Assembly: GCA_030834695.1 (NCBI GenBank) | Contig: JAUQXK010000083.1 | Location: 1 to 50,381, forward strand | Direction: 5' to 3' | Length of the DNA stretch: 50,381 nucleotides | From: Desulfobacterales bacterium | GTDB taxonomy: Bacteria > Desulfobacterota > Desulfobacteria > Desulfobacterales > SpSt-501 | Notes under the pieces: generated by a model | What the model saw: the letters and a program-made list of their open reading frames with translations, nothing else | Told to the model about the DNA's origin: nothing | Databases searched by the model: none | Position numbers and translations under genes: made by a program | In this document: piece after piece, positions 17,727 through 26,000 of the stretch | How the letters are laid out: each line of letters begins with the position of its first letter | How positions within the stretch are numbered: position 1 is the first letter of the stretch

Positions 17727-19034
17727 GTGAATGAGCCGACCGCCAGTCCGGGAATGCGCAGAGATGAGGTGACCCTGAGCGACGCCTCCGATGTGCTTAC
17801 GGGGGAGAGCCGCAAAAAAGGGCTGGCGCGATTGTGGCCGTTTCTCGGCCCGGCGTTCATCGCGAGTATCGCCTACGTCGACCCGGGCAATTTTGCCACC
17901 AATATCCAGGGAGGGGCCAAGTTCGGCTACTCTCTGCTGTGGGTGGTGGTCTGCAGCAACCTGATGGCTATGCTGATCCAGTCGCTGTCGGCCAAGCTCG
18001 GTATCGCCACCGGCCGCAACCTCGCCGAACTCTGTCGGCTGCACTTTCCCCGGCCGCTGGTGTGGTCGATGTGGGTACTCATGGAGGCAGTGGCAATGGC
18101 TACTGACCTCGCTGAATTTCTCGGCGCTGCCATCGGATTCAACCTTCTGTTCGGCATCCCCCTCTGGGCGGCCGGGTTGCTCACGGCGCTTGCGACCTTT
18201 CTCATCCTGAGCCTGCAGGTGCGCGGATTCCGGGCGTTGGAAGCGGTGATCACGGGCATGCTGGGTGTTATCGTTTTGTGCTATCTGGTCGAGACGATCC
18301 TGGACAAACCGGATTGGAAGACTCTGGCTTACCACGCGGTCGTGCCGCAGTTTTCCGGGGCGGAGAGCGTGCTGCTCGCGGCCGGCATCCTGGGGGCCAC
18401 CGTGATGCCCCACGTGATTTTCCTGCACTCCTCGCTGACCCAGGACCGCATCGTGGTGGACAGTCCGGCCCTGCGGCGTAGGCTTTTCCATTTCGAGCTG
18501 GTGGACGTGACCGTGGCCATGGGCGTGGCGGGGTTTGTCAACGCCGCTATGCTAATCATGGCCGCGGCGACCTTCAACCGCGCCGGCCTCGGCCATATCG
18601 CCACCATCGAGGAAGCCTACATCACGCTGGAGCCGCTGCTCGGGACGGCGGCGCGTTACCTGTTCGCTGTTTCGCTTTTAGCCTCCGGGCTTTCCTCCTC
18701 GGCGGTCGGTACTATGTCGGGGCAGGTGATCATGCAGGGTTTCCTGGAGCGGCACATTCCGGTTTGGTTGCGCCGCCTGGTCACTATCTTGCCTTCGCTG
18801 GTGGTGATCTTCCTTGGCTTCGACCCGACGCACACGCTCGTGATCAGCCAAGTGGTTTTGAGTTTTGGTCTACCGTTCGCGGTCATCCCGCTGGTGCTCT
18901 TTTCGCGGCGGCGCGAGCTCATGGGGGAACTAGTCAACCACCGACTGACCACCACTGCCAGCTGGGCGGTGGCCGCGCTGATCGTCGCGCTGAACCTATA
19001 TCTGCTATATCAAACCCTCCTGGGGGGTGAGTGA
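17727..19034 (+). CDS. mntH: NRAMP-family divalent metal transporter
   Basis: The 435-residue product is an NRAMP transporter importing Mn2+ or Fe2+ with protons across the inner membrane. The metal-site motifs are present: DPGN in TM1 (IAYVDPGNFATNIQGG) and MPH in TM6 (ILGATVMPHVIFLHSS). About 11 hydrophobic segments are visible. The start is GTG at 17727 with GGAG 8 bases upstream; the N-terminal 30 residues are hydrophilic. The stop overlaps the next gene's ATG (TGATG), so a tandem UspA is translated with it. Confidence 0.9.
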   Translation: MNEPTASPGMRRDEVTLSDASDVLTGESRKKGLARLWPFLGPAFIASIAYVDPGNFATNIQGGAKFGYSLLWVVVCSNLMAMLIQSLSAKLGIATGRNLAELCRLHFPRPLVWSMWVLMEAVAMATDLAEFLGAAIGFNLLFGIPLWAAGLLTALATFLILSLQVRGFRALEAVITGMLGVIVLCYLVETILDKPDWKTLAYHAVVPQFSGAESVLLAAGILGATVMPHVIFLHSSLTQDRIVVDSPALRRRLFHFELVDVTVAMGVAGFVNAAMLIMAAATFNRAGLGHIATIEEAYITLEPLLGTAARYLFAVSLLASGLSSSAVGTMSGQVIMQGFLERHIPVWLRRLVTILPSLVVIFLGFDPTHTLVISQVVLSFGLPFAVIPLVLFSRRRELMGELVNHRLTTTASWAVAALIVALNLYLLYQTLLGGE

Positions 19035-19942
19035 TGTTCAAGCACCTTCTTCTGCCGCTGGACGGTTCGGCCTTGGCCGAGGCGGCCCTGCCGGTGGCCC
19101 GATACCTGGCCGGCGTACTGAACGCCAAGATCACCCTGATCCACGTCGTTGAGAAAAATGCAGCGGCCTCCATCCACGGGGAGCGGCATCTCACCGGGCA
19201 CGCGGAGGCGGAGGCTTATCTGGAGCGGATTCGGCAACGCGTGTTTCCGGTGGAGAATCCGGTCGCGTTGCACGTGCATGAACCGGCCGTGGAAAACGCG
19301 GCCGAAGGCATCGTCGCGCATCAGGACGAATTAGCTCCGGATCTGATCGTCATGTGCAGTCACGGCTGGGGAGGCGTCCGGGATCTGCTCTTCGGCAGCA
19401 TCGCCCAGCAGGTCATCACGGCCGGGCGGGTGCCGGTTCTGCTCGTACGACCGACGGCGGCTAACGGCCGTGCTCATTTTGAATGCCGCAATATTCTATT
19501 ACCGACGGACGGCCGGCCGGACCACGAGGAAGGTCTTTTTATCGCAGCCCGCCTCGCGGGGGCACTGCATTCGCATTTAAGCCTTGTTTCCGTGGCGCCG
19601 ACCCCGGAAACCCTCGCGGGGCGGCAGGCGGCTGCCGGCCGATTCATGCCGGGCGCCACCCGGACTATGCTCGATATGGTTGAAGACCAGCTACGAACCT
19701 ACTTGGAAGGAATGGCCGAGCGTTTCCTCGCTGAAGGCGTGTCGGCAAGTGCGAAGGTTTTCCGCGGAGATCCGGCGGACAGGATTGCGCGCCACGCTGA
19801 AACCACTCGTGCGGATCTTATCGTTTTCGGCACCCACGGCAAGGCTGGTACGAAGGCCTTTTGGGCTCATAGCGTCGGCGCGCGGGTGCTTGCAAAGACG
19901 TCACGACCAGCGCTGCTCGTGCCGGTCAAACGAATAGTATAA
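19034..19942 (+). CDS. Tandem-domain universal stress protein
   Basis: The 302-residue product carries two UspA domains. Domain one (1-145) starts MFKHLLLPLDGSALAEAALP and ends SIAQQVITAGRVPVLLVRP; domain two (about 155-302) starts RNILLPTDGR and has the ATP-binding pattern GTHGKAGTKAFWAHSVGARV. The gene is coupled to mntH through a TGATG overlap; a GTG one codon earlier is possible. UspA paired with a transporter commonly acts as a nucleotide-sensitive regulator, here presumably of metal uptake, which is inference. Confidence 0.88.
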   Translation: MFKHLLLPLDGSALAEAALPVARYLAGVLNAKITLIHVVEKNAAASIHGERHLTGHAEAEAYLERIRQRVFPVENPVALHVHEPAVENAAEGIVAHQDELAPDLIVMCSHGWGGVRDLLFGSIAQQVITAGRVPVLLVRPTAANGRAHFECRNILLPTDGRPDHEEGLFIAARLAGALHSHLSLVSVAPTPETLAGRQAAAGRFMPGATRTMLDMVEDQLRTYLEGMAERFLAEGVSASAKVFRGDPADRIARHAETTRADLIVFGTHGKAGTKAFWAHSVGARVLAKTSRPALLVPVKRIV

Positions 19943-20267
19943 ATCGCTTAATCAATCATAAAATCTTCAAAAATTAGATCGAGCTATTTGCTGCTCATGG
20001 AGGAGGGCATGCGTCCGATGCGGTCGATCGGTTCGGAATGATTTGTAAGTCTGCTATCAAGACGGTTTGAGTAAGGCGGCAGTCATAAGCTTTGGGTATA
20101 TCGGAGAGCCTTCAAGCGAATGGGACAAGTCTATATTCGATTGCTTTCCCATTTGTAACGCATCTCGGCGATGAATCTAAAAAAACCGACCTTTTAAGAT
20201 TGCTTCTAATAAACCGGAATTTCTACAACCGGCGAAGTCGTGCCGGTTGACGGCCTAACATCGGTCT
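19943..20267. other. Intergenic region between convergent genes, with one hairpin
   Basis: This 325-base stretch lies between the ends of two convergent genes (uspA and the methyltransferase). It contains a perfect 8-bp inverted repeat CAACCGGC/GCCGGTTG at 20226-20249 with an 8-base loop. No T-run follows, so an intrinsic terminator is possible but weak. No gene is supported. Confidence 0.45.
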
Positions 20268-21389
20268 TCAAAACAAGGAGAGTTGCCCGTTTGACTCCGG
20301 ACGGAGGGCTGCGGAAAAGGATCTCTGCGGGTCGAGGATGCGACCGGGGTCGTTCGAGTAGGTTGCGTGAAGGCTGTCGCGTTCGGAAGGGGATAGTTCT
20401 TCGAGCAGGTCGAACAAGAGTTCGGTTTCCTGGCGCGTAACGACCGGGAAGCGATAAGGGCGGTTGATGTGTTTGATTTCCCGGCCGTCCGCCCGGCGCT
20501 GTTCGATAAATGCCAGATGCTCGTCGATCCGTGAACGGATCCTTTGATTGGCCAGGGCAATCAGGCCGCCCGTGTCCGCAAAAATGTCCTGGCGAAACTC
20601 CGGCTCGATCTCATAGCCGATGCTGTTTCGGCCGGCTGCGGCGGCGGCTTTCAGGGTGGTGCCGGTCCCCAGGAACGGGTCGACCACCGTGTCGCCCTTG
20701 ACCGAGAACATGCTGATCAGGCGGTAGGCGAGCTCAAACGGGAAGGCGCCGCTGCGGCTGCGCGATCCTTTCTTGGACAGGGTTTGGCGCGTGCCTTTCA
20801 GCTCCATCCACACATCGGAATACCAGGCATTGCGCTCCTCCCAGAAGATGGCGCTTTCCCGCCGGCGCGTTTTTTCCTCCTCCGCCGCGAATTCGCGTTT
20901 GCTGCCCTTGCGCACGATGAGGATGTACTCGTGTTCGAGGGTGACGTAGGCGCCGGCCGGATACATGCCGGAGCCCATGAACTTGTTGGGCGCGTTGGTC
21001 TGCTTGCGCCACAGCACGGCCGGCAGCGGCGTGAACCCGAGTTCCAGCAGGCAGGCGAGAATGCGCGCGTGGTTCGGGTAGAGCATGAAGTCGTCCCCGA
21101 CGGTGCGGGCGGCGTCGCCGATGTTGATGCAGGCAAACCCGCCGGGCTTCAAAATTCGATGGGTTTCCTTCCAGACCAAGTCCAAATCGGCGTGCATGAG
21201 CGCGAAGGCCGCGCGGCCGTCGTAGCGTTTCAATGCCTTGCGAACGGCCGGGTTGTGCGCGCTGAACCCCTCGTCCCACATTTCGATCATGGGATAGGGC
21301 GGGGAGGTGACCACCAGTTCGACGCTCTTCGAGTCGATCGCCTGCATGCTGCGCGAGTCCGTGAAATAGGCGCGGTGAAGGGTTTGCAT
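20268..21389 (-). CDS. Solitary DNA methyltransferase, beta-class (N4-cytosine/N6-adenine)
   Basis: The 373-residue product has the catalytic motif TSPPY at residues 28-32 ([15 protein letters not shown]) before the AdoMet motif DPFLGTGTT, the order that defines beta-class amino-methyltransferases. SPPY rather than DPPY/NPPY favours N4-cytosine methylation. Other support: the ILKPGG-type strand ([16 protein letters not shown]) and GYEIEPEF after the FxGxG loop. The last 90 residues form an extra C-terminal region. No restriction endonuclease or specificity subunit is next to it, so it is probably an orphan regulator of gene expression or a remnant of a restriction system. It is divergent from pgk. 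Confidence 0.85.
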   Translation of the reverse strand: MQTLHRAYFTDSRSMQAIDSKSVELVVTSPPYPMIEMWDEGFSAHNPAVRKALKRYDGRAAFALMHADLDLVWKETHRILKPGGFACINIGDAARTVGDDFMLYPNHARILACLLELGFTPLPAVLWRKQTNAPNKFMGSGMYPAGAYVTLEHEYILIVRKGSKREFAAEEEKTRRRESAIFWEERNAWYSDVWMELKGTRQTLSKKGSRSRSGAFPFELAYRLISMFSVKGDTVVDPFLGTGTTLKAAAAAGRNSIGYEIEPEFRQDIFADTGGLIALANQRIRSRIDEHLAFIEQRRADGREIKHINRPYRFPVVTRQETELLFDLLEELSPSERDSLHATYSNDPGRILDPQRSFSAALRPESNGQLSLF

Positions 21390-21520
21390 GGGGGGTTCTC
21401 ATTTCACAAGCGCTCGAAGAAGTCAACGACGCGCGCCCTATGGGACTTGAATTTTCGAAGCATCCGGGTAAAATGGAAAACAGTTCAATGACCCGCCATC
21501 TGCTTCCAAGGGAGGAGCGC

Positions 21521-22717
21521 ATGCAAAAGCTGACGATCGAAGACCTGGATGTCCAAGGCAAGAGAGTATTAATGCGGGTGGACTTCAACGTGCCGCTGAA
21601 GAGCGGCAACGTCGCCGACGATACGCGCATCCGGGCGGCGCTGCCTACGATTCGATACATCCTGGGCAGGGGCGGCCGGCTGGTATTGATGTCGCATCTG
21701 GGCCGCCCGGACGGCCAGCGGGTGGAAGACATGTCGATGCGGCCCTGCGTGGCGGTGCTGGCGAAGGTGCTCGGCCAGGGTGTGCGCTTTGTGGAAGACT
21801 GCATCGGTGAGCAGGTCGAAGCCGCCGTGGCGCAACTGAAAGACGGCGAGATCCTGCTGCTTGAAAACCTGCGATTTTACGGCGAAGAGGAGAAAAACGA
21901 TCCGGGCTTCGCCCAAAAGCTGGCCCGATTGGGCGAGCTTTATGTGAACGATGCCTTCGGCACGGCCCACCGCGCCCATGCATCCACCGAGGGGGTCACG
22001 CGCTTTTTCAAGCAGTCCGCGGCCGGCTACCTTATGATGAAAGAGCTGGATTATCTCGGCAAGGTCATCGGCAAGCCGGTAAAGCCCTACATGGCTGTTT
22101 TGGGCGGCGCCAAGATCTCAGGCAAGATCGACGTGATCACCAACCTGCTGCCGAAGGTGGATAAAATCGTCATCGGCGGCGGCATGGCCTTCACCTTTTT
22201 CAAGTCTCAGGGGGTAGAAGTCGGCAGTTCGCTGGTCGAGGCGGACAAAGTGGACTTTGCGGGCGGACTTCTGGCCGAGGGCCGGGATAAAATCGTTTTG
22301 CCGGTCGACTTTTTGGTGTCCGATGCTCTGGATATCAAGGCCCGCAAGGTGGGCGAAATCAAGGAAGTGGCCTCCGCCCGGATTCCGGCCGGGTGGAAGG
22401 GCGTGGACATCGGGCCCAAAAGCGTCGAGATATTTCGCGCACTGCTGAAGACGGCCAAAACCGTCGTCTGGAACGGGCCGATGGGAGTGTTTGAAATCGA
22501 CCGGACCGCCCAGGGAACTTTCGCCGTCGCCGGAATCATGGCCGAGATCACCGCAGCGGGTGCTACGACGGTGATCGGGGGGGGCGATTCGGCTGCGGCC
22601 ATCGAAAAGGCTGGAATGACCGATAAGGTGTCGCACGTGTCGACGGGCGGGGGCGCATCGCTGGAATTCATCGAGGGCAAGACCCTGCCGGGGGTAGCGG
22701 CGCTGACCGACAAATAG
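21521..22717 (+). CDS. pgk: Phosphoglycerate kinase
   Basis: The 398-residue product is full length for bacterial phosphoglycerate kinase, which transfers phosphate between 1,3-bisphosphoglycerate and ADP in glycolysis and gluconeogenesis. Diagnostic segments: [41 protein letters not shown]-equivalent [30 protein letters not shown] and the C-terminal [11 protein letters not shown] and [10 protein letters not shown]. The ATG at 21521 has GGGAGG upstream; earlier in-frame starts are not used. It is divergent from the methyltransferase gene. Confidence 0.97.
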   Translation: MQKLTIEDLDVQGKRVLMRVDFNVPLKSGNVADDTRIRAALPTIRYILGRGGRLVLMSHLGRPDGQRVEDMSMRPCVAVLAKVLGQGVRFVEDCIGEQVEAAVAQLKDGEILLLENLRFYGEEEKNDPGFAQKLARLGELYVNDAFGTAHRAHASTEGVTRFFKQSAAGYLMMKELDYLGKVIGKPVKPYMAVLGGAKISGKIDVITNLLPKVDKIVIGGGMAFTFFKSQGVEVGSSLVEADKVDFAGGLLAEGRDKIVLPVDFLVSDALDIKARKVGEIKEVASARIPAGWKGVDIGPKSVEIFRALLKTAKTVVWNGPMGVFEIDRTAQGTFAVAGIMAEITAAGATTVIGGGDSAAAIEKAGMTDKVSHVSTGGGASLEFIEGKTLPGVAALTDK

Positions 22718-22800
22718 CAGGGAGTGTCTGGGTGTTTGGGTATTTTGGCTTCGACCCAACCAGATAGGCACATCAAAACTCAACTAACGGCTTTTCACGC

Positions 22801-23460
22801 ATGCTCAAAGCCATCGTCTTCGACTACAACGGCACCCTGGTGGACGATCTTGATCTGGCGGTGGAATCGTATTTCCGCGCCGGAAACGAACGAGGATACT
22901 CTCTAGACCGGGAAAAGGTACGGAAGCACATCTCCCAGCCCCCTTCGGCAAAAAGGGGCATATACTTCGGGGCCATCTCGGATGCCGAGTGGACGGCGAT
23001 CATCGGCCGGCGCAAACAGATATATGCCGAACTGGCGCGTTCCGCCTTCAAGCTGTTCCCCGAGACGGAAAAAACCTTGACCGAATTGTCGGGCCGGTAT
23101 CGGCTGGGGGTTCTGTCCAATACCTTCCGATCGCTTTACGAGATGCTCTTCCCTCGGCGCCTCGCCGGCCTTTTTCAGGCGAGCCTGTTTTTCGACGAGG
23201 TACCAGATCCGAAGCCCTCGCCGGCGCCGATGCAGAGCATGCTGCAGGCGCTGGGGATCCGTGCTCATGAATGCGGCTACGTCGGCGATGCGGTCGAGGA
23301 CGTGCAGATGGCCCGGGCCGCCGGGGTCCGATCGTTCGCTCTCGCCACCGGGGCATGCAGCGCGCAGGAACTGAGCGCTGCCGGCGCGGACTGGGTGGGT
23401 CCGGATCTCGGCGTTCTGACCGCATGCCTGTTGGATGGAAGCGGTTCAGAAAAAGCTTGA
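22801..23460 (+). CDS. HAD-superfamily hydrolase (phosphoglycolate-phosphatase-like) with DxN motif
   Basis: The 219-residue product has HAD motif I FDYNGTLVDD, motif II LSNT, motif III Lys in PDPKPSP and motif IV GYVGDAVEDVQMARAAG, with an alpha-helical cap between I and II. The nucleophile Asp8 is present, but the general-acid Asp two residues later is Asn10 (DYN instead of DxD). This change is known in subgroups of the superfamily and can reduce or alter phosphatase activity. The ribosome site before 22801 is weak. The likely substrate is a small phosphate ester; phosphoglycolate phosphatase is only a family-level guess. Confidence 0.8.
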   Translation: MLKAIVFDYNGTLVDDLDLAVESYFRAGNERGYSLDREKVRKHISQPPSAKRGIYFGAISDAEWTAIIGRRKQIYAELARSAFKLFPETEKTLTELSGRYRLGVLSNTFRSLYEMLFPRRLAGLFQASLFFDEVPDPKPSPAPMQSMLQALGIRAHECGYVGDAVEDVQMARAAGVRSFALATGACSAQELSAAGADWVGPDLGVLTACLLDGSGSEKA

Positions 23461-23507
23461 CGACTGTCCGGGTTTCGTTTAGGGGTGGTTTGATTTCAAC
23501 GTATGAG

Positions 23508-23636
23508 TTATTAACCCGGCAGCTAACTACGCAAATAACGTCATGCCGAACGTGATCCGGCATCCACTTTTGTCCTGGATTCCGGCGGTTCGCCGGAATG
23601 ACTAATTGGGGCCAGTTTAACTGCCCGAGTTGCAAC
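23508..23636. repeat. Composite repeat, copy C, abutting the aro leader peptide
   Basis: The left end is TTATTAACCCGGCAGC and the right end TTAACTGCCCGAGTTGCAA, imperfect inverted repeats. The core is CGTCATGCCGAACGTGATCC plus CTGGATTCCGGCGGTTCGCC. The right end stops one or two bases before the ATG of the aromatic leader peptide, so any promoter for the aro operon must lie inside or upstream of this element. Confidence 0.8.
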
Positions 23637-23637
23637 A

Positions 23638-23718
23638 ATGACGCAAGCGTCTTCAGGCAGATTCTATTCTTACGATTGGTACTATTACTTTAGCACCGAT
23701 CTGCCTGCGGTGCGCTGA
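23638..23718 (+). CDS. Aromatic-amino-acid leader peptide (attenuator)
   Basis: A 26-codon frame from ATG at 23638 to TGA at 23716-23718 contains a dense aromatic run, residues 9-18 FYSYDWYYYF: two Phe, five Tyr and one Trp within ten codons. Such density is very unlikely by chance and matches leader peptides that sense charged aromatic tRNAs. The codons (23662-23691) sit in the loop of a hairpin whose arms CAGGCAGAT (23654-23662) and ATCTGCCTG (23699-23707) are perfectly complementary. A terminator hairpin and then aroF (DAHP synthase) follow. The ribosome site is weak (GAG in CCCGAGTTGCAACA). Confidence 0.75.
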   Translation: MTQASSGRFYSYDWYYYFSTDLPAVR

Positions 23719-23746
23719 GGGACACTCACCAGTAAAAGCGCAAAAA

Positions 23747-23833
23747 AAAGCCGGGGCGGATCTGAGGCGCCTGCGGCTTTATGTTTTAAACGAAACGGCC
23801 GCGGGAGCGAAAACACCCGCGGCCGTTTCGTTT
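23747..23833 (+). terminator. Attenuator hairpins upstream of aroF
   Basis: Two hairpins lie in tandem. The first has outer arms AAAGCCG (23747-23753) and CGGCTTT (23774-23780) with an inner GGCG/CGCC stem, followed by TTTATGTTTT. The second is a perfect 18-bp stem, AAACGAAACGGCCGCGGG (23788-23805) with CCCGCGGCCGTTTCGTTT (23816-23833), loop AGCGAAAACA, ending in a T-rich tract: a strong intrinsic terminator. The word CCTGCGG occurs at 23704-23710 and 23770-23776 and can pair (one G-U) with CCGCGGG (23799-23805) in the terminator's left arm, giving a possible antiterminator. Confidence 0.7.
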
Positions 23834-23856
23834 AATCAATGCGTGGGAGGAAAAGG

Positions 23857-24909
23857 ATGCAGGCTCATACCGACGATTTGAGAGTCAAGGGATACACTCG
23901 TCTGATTTCGCCGAAAGAAATGAAGCAGGCCATACCCGTCAGCGAGGCTGCCGGACGGACGGTGATGTCGTCCCGCGACGCCATTGCCCGGATCCTGCTT
24001 AAAGAAGACCGACGACTACTGCTCGTGGCCGGGCCCTGTTCGATTCATGACGAAAAGGGCGCGCTGGAATACGCCGAGCGGCTGCAGGCGCTGCAGCAAA
24101 AAGTCGCCGGTGTCATTTTCATCGTTATGCGGGTCTACTTCGAGAAACCGCGGACCACAGTGGGGTGGAAGGGGTTCATCAACGACCCTGGCCTGGACGG
24201 CGCCTGCGATATCAACCAGGGGTTGCGCAAGGCGCGTCAGTTGCTGCAGCGCATCAATGAGATGGGGCTCCCGGCGGGAACCGAGATGGTCGAGATGGTC
24301 ACCCCGCAGTACGTCGCCGACCTGGTCAGCTGGGGGGCGATCGGCGCGCGCACGACCGAATCCCAAGCCCACCGCGAGTTGGCCAGCGGGCTTTCCATGC
24401 CCATCGGATTCAAGAACAGCACCGACGGCAACCTGCAGACGGCCATCCATGCGATGGTCGCGGCGCGCACCCCCCAGACCTTTCTCGGCGTCGACCAGGA
24501 AGGCTACACCTGCATCGTTCAGACCACCGGCAATCCCATGGGGCACATGGTCATGCGTGGCGGAAAGCGGCCGAACTACGACCCCATCAGCATTGCCGAG
24601 GCTCAGCTGGGCTTGATCGAACACCAGTTGCCCGAGGCGATCATGGTGGACTGCTCGCATTCCAATTCATGGAAAAAATTTCAGGGGCAGGAGATGGCCT
24701 GGCGCAGTGTCGTCGAACAGCGGGTCGGCGGCAACGATGCGCTGGTCGGGCTGATGCTCGAAAGCAACCTGTTCGAGGGCAAGCAGAAATTCGGCAGCAG
24801 CCCCGCCGGGCTGGCCTACGGGGTCTCCATCACGGACGAATGCATTTCCTGGGAGACCACCGAAAAACTGGTGGCATGGGCCGCCGAAAAGATCGCCGGG
24901 GCCGTTTGA
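23857..24909 (+). CDS. aroF: 3-deoxy-7-phosphoheptulonate (DAHP) synthase, type I
   Basis: The 350-residue product matches the E. coli AroF/G/H class in length and sequence: LLLVAGPCSIHDEKGALEYA, VMRVYFEKPRTTVGWKGFIN, GARTTESQAHRELASGLSMP, IGFKNSTDGN, PEAIMVDCSHSNSWKK and LMLESNLFEG. It condenses phosphoenolpyruvate with erythrose-4-phosphate, the first step of the shikimate pathway. The N-terminal 45 residues correspond to the allosteric extension of this class, so feedback inhibition by an aromatic amino acid is expected. The start at 23857 has GGGAGG upstream. First gene of the operon aroF-aroB-aroE fusion-aroA, behind the leader peptide and terminator. Confidence 0.95.
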   Translation: MQAHTDDLRVKGYTRLISPKEMKQAIPVSEAAGRTVMSSRDAIARILLKEDRRLLLVAGPCSIHDEKGALEYAERLQALQQKVAGVIFIVMRVYFEKPRTTVGWKGFINDPGLDGACDINQGLRKARQLLQRINEMGLPAGTEMVEMVTPQYVADLVSWGAIGARTTESQAHRELASGLSMPIGFKNSTDGNLQTAIHAMVAARTPQTFLGVDQEGYTCIVQTTGNPMGHMVMRGGKRPNYDPISIAEAQLGLIEHQLPEAIMVDCSHSNSWKKFQGQEMAWRSVVEQRVGGNDALVGLMLESNLFEGKQKFGSSPAGLAYGVSITDECISWETTEKLVAWAAEKIAGAV

Positions 24910-24944
24910 GGCCTGGGGAGGCGGGAAAGGGGTACGCTCGAGTC

Positions 24945-26000
24945 ATGCAGGTGGTTGGGATTGAAAGCGCTTCCGGGCGATCATCGATTTTCATCGGGGA
25001 ACGGCTGAACAACCTGCCGAACCATCTCCCGCCGGGTCGGGCCATCGTCATCACCGACGACAATTTGCTCCGGCTGTACCGCGCCGAGCTGCCTTCGCTG
25101 CCGGTGCTGAGCATCGGATGCGGCGAGTCGGTCAAGACCCTGGAAACCGTCAAGAGTCTCTACGAAACCCTGGTGGATCTGGAGGCCGACCGCAGCACCT
25201 TTCTCATCGGAATCGGCGGCGGAGTGGTCTGCGATGTCGCCGGTTTCGTGGCCTCCACCTTCATGCGGGGGCTGCGCTTCGGTTTCGTGGCCACGACCCT
25301 CCTGGCGCAGGTCGACGCCAGCGTCGGCGGGAAAAACGGCGTCAACCTGGGAGGGTTCAAGAACCTCGTCGGGTCCTTCAACCAGCCGGAATTCGTGCTC
25401 TGCGACCTGCGTCTTCTCGACTCCCTGCCGGAAGGTGAGGTGGCCAACGGCATGGCCGAGATTGTCAAACATGCCCTGATCGCCGATGCCGGTATGTTCG
25501 CTTTTCTGGAGGAGCGCGCTGAGGAGGCCTTGGCGCTCGATCCGGCGACGATCGAAAAACTGGTCGGCCGATCGATCGCGATCAAGGCGGGAGTGGTCGG
25601 GCGCGACGAGCGCGAAGCCGGCGAGCGGCGCATCCTCAACTTCGGCCACACCTTCGGGCATGCCCTCGAAAAGGTCGGCAGATGGTCCCATGGTGAAGCC
25701 GTGAGCGTCGGCATGGTGCTTGCGGCCGGCTTGTCGGTTAAGATGGGAAGGCTGCCCGAAGCGGCGTACCAACGGATGACCGCATTGTTGCGCCGCTTGA
25801 GGCTGCCGGTCGCGGCCGCCGCCGACCCCAAGCAGGTGCTGGAAGCGCTGCGCCGGGACAAGAAACGGGAAGCCGCTGTGATCCACTTCGTGCTGTTGGA
25901 CGACATCGGACGAGCCTCGGTGAAGGAGGTCGAAATACGGGAACTGGAAAGGCAGTTAGTGGAATTCCCTGAAATTCTAAGGCAGGAATCGCGTCCATGA
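24945..26000 (+). CDS. aroB: 3-dehydroquinate synthase
   Basis: The 351-residue product converts DAHP into 3-dehydroquinate using NAD+ and a divalent metal. Diagnostic segments: IGIGGGVVCDVAGFVASTFM (NAD binding), TTLLAQVDASVGGKNGVNLG, EIVKHALIAD (metal-binding Glu), RRILNFGHTFGHALE and WSHGEAVSVGM (metal His). The ATG at 24945 lies 35 bases after aroF; a much longer in-frame extension overlaps aroF and is rejected. The stop overlaps the next ATG (ATGA), coupling it to the chorismate mutase-aroE fusion. Confidence 0.95.
   Translation: MQVVGIESASGRSSIFIGERLNNLPNHLPPGRAIVITDDNLLRLYRAELPSLPVLSIGCGESVKTLETVKSLYETLVDLEADRSTFLIGIGGGVVCDVAGFVASTFMRGLRFGFVATTLLAQVDASVGGKNGVNLGGFKNLVGSFNQPEFVLCDLRLLDSLPEGEVANGMAEIVKHALIADAGMFAFLEERAEEALALDPATIEKLVGRSIAIKAGVVGRDEREAGERRILNFGHTFGHALEKVGRWSHGEAVSVGMVLAAGLSVKMGRLPEAAYQRMTALLRRLRLPVAAAADPKQVLEALRRDKKREAAVIHFVLLDDIGRASVKEVEIRELERQLVEFPEILRQESRP

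Noticed and set aside
20544-21491. Long plus-strand frame opposite the methyltransferase
   Set aside because: The minus-strand frame carries the TSPPY and FLGTGTT motifs in the right order; the plus frame has none.
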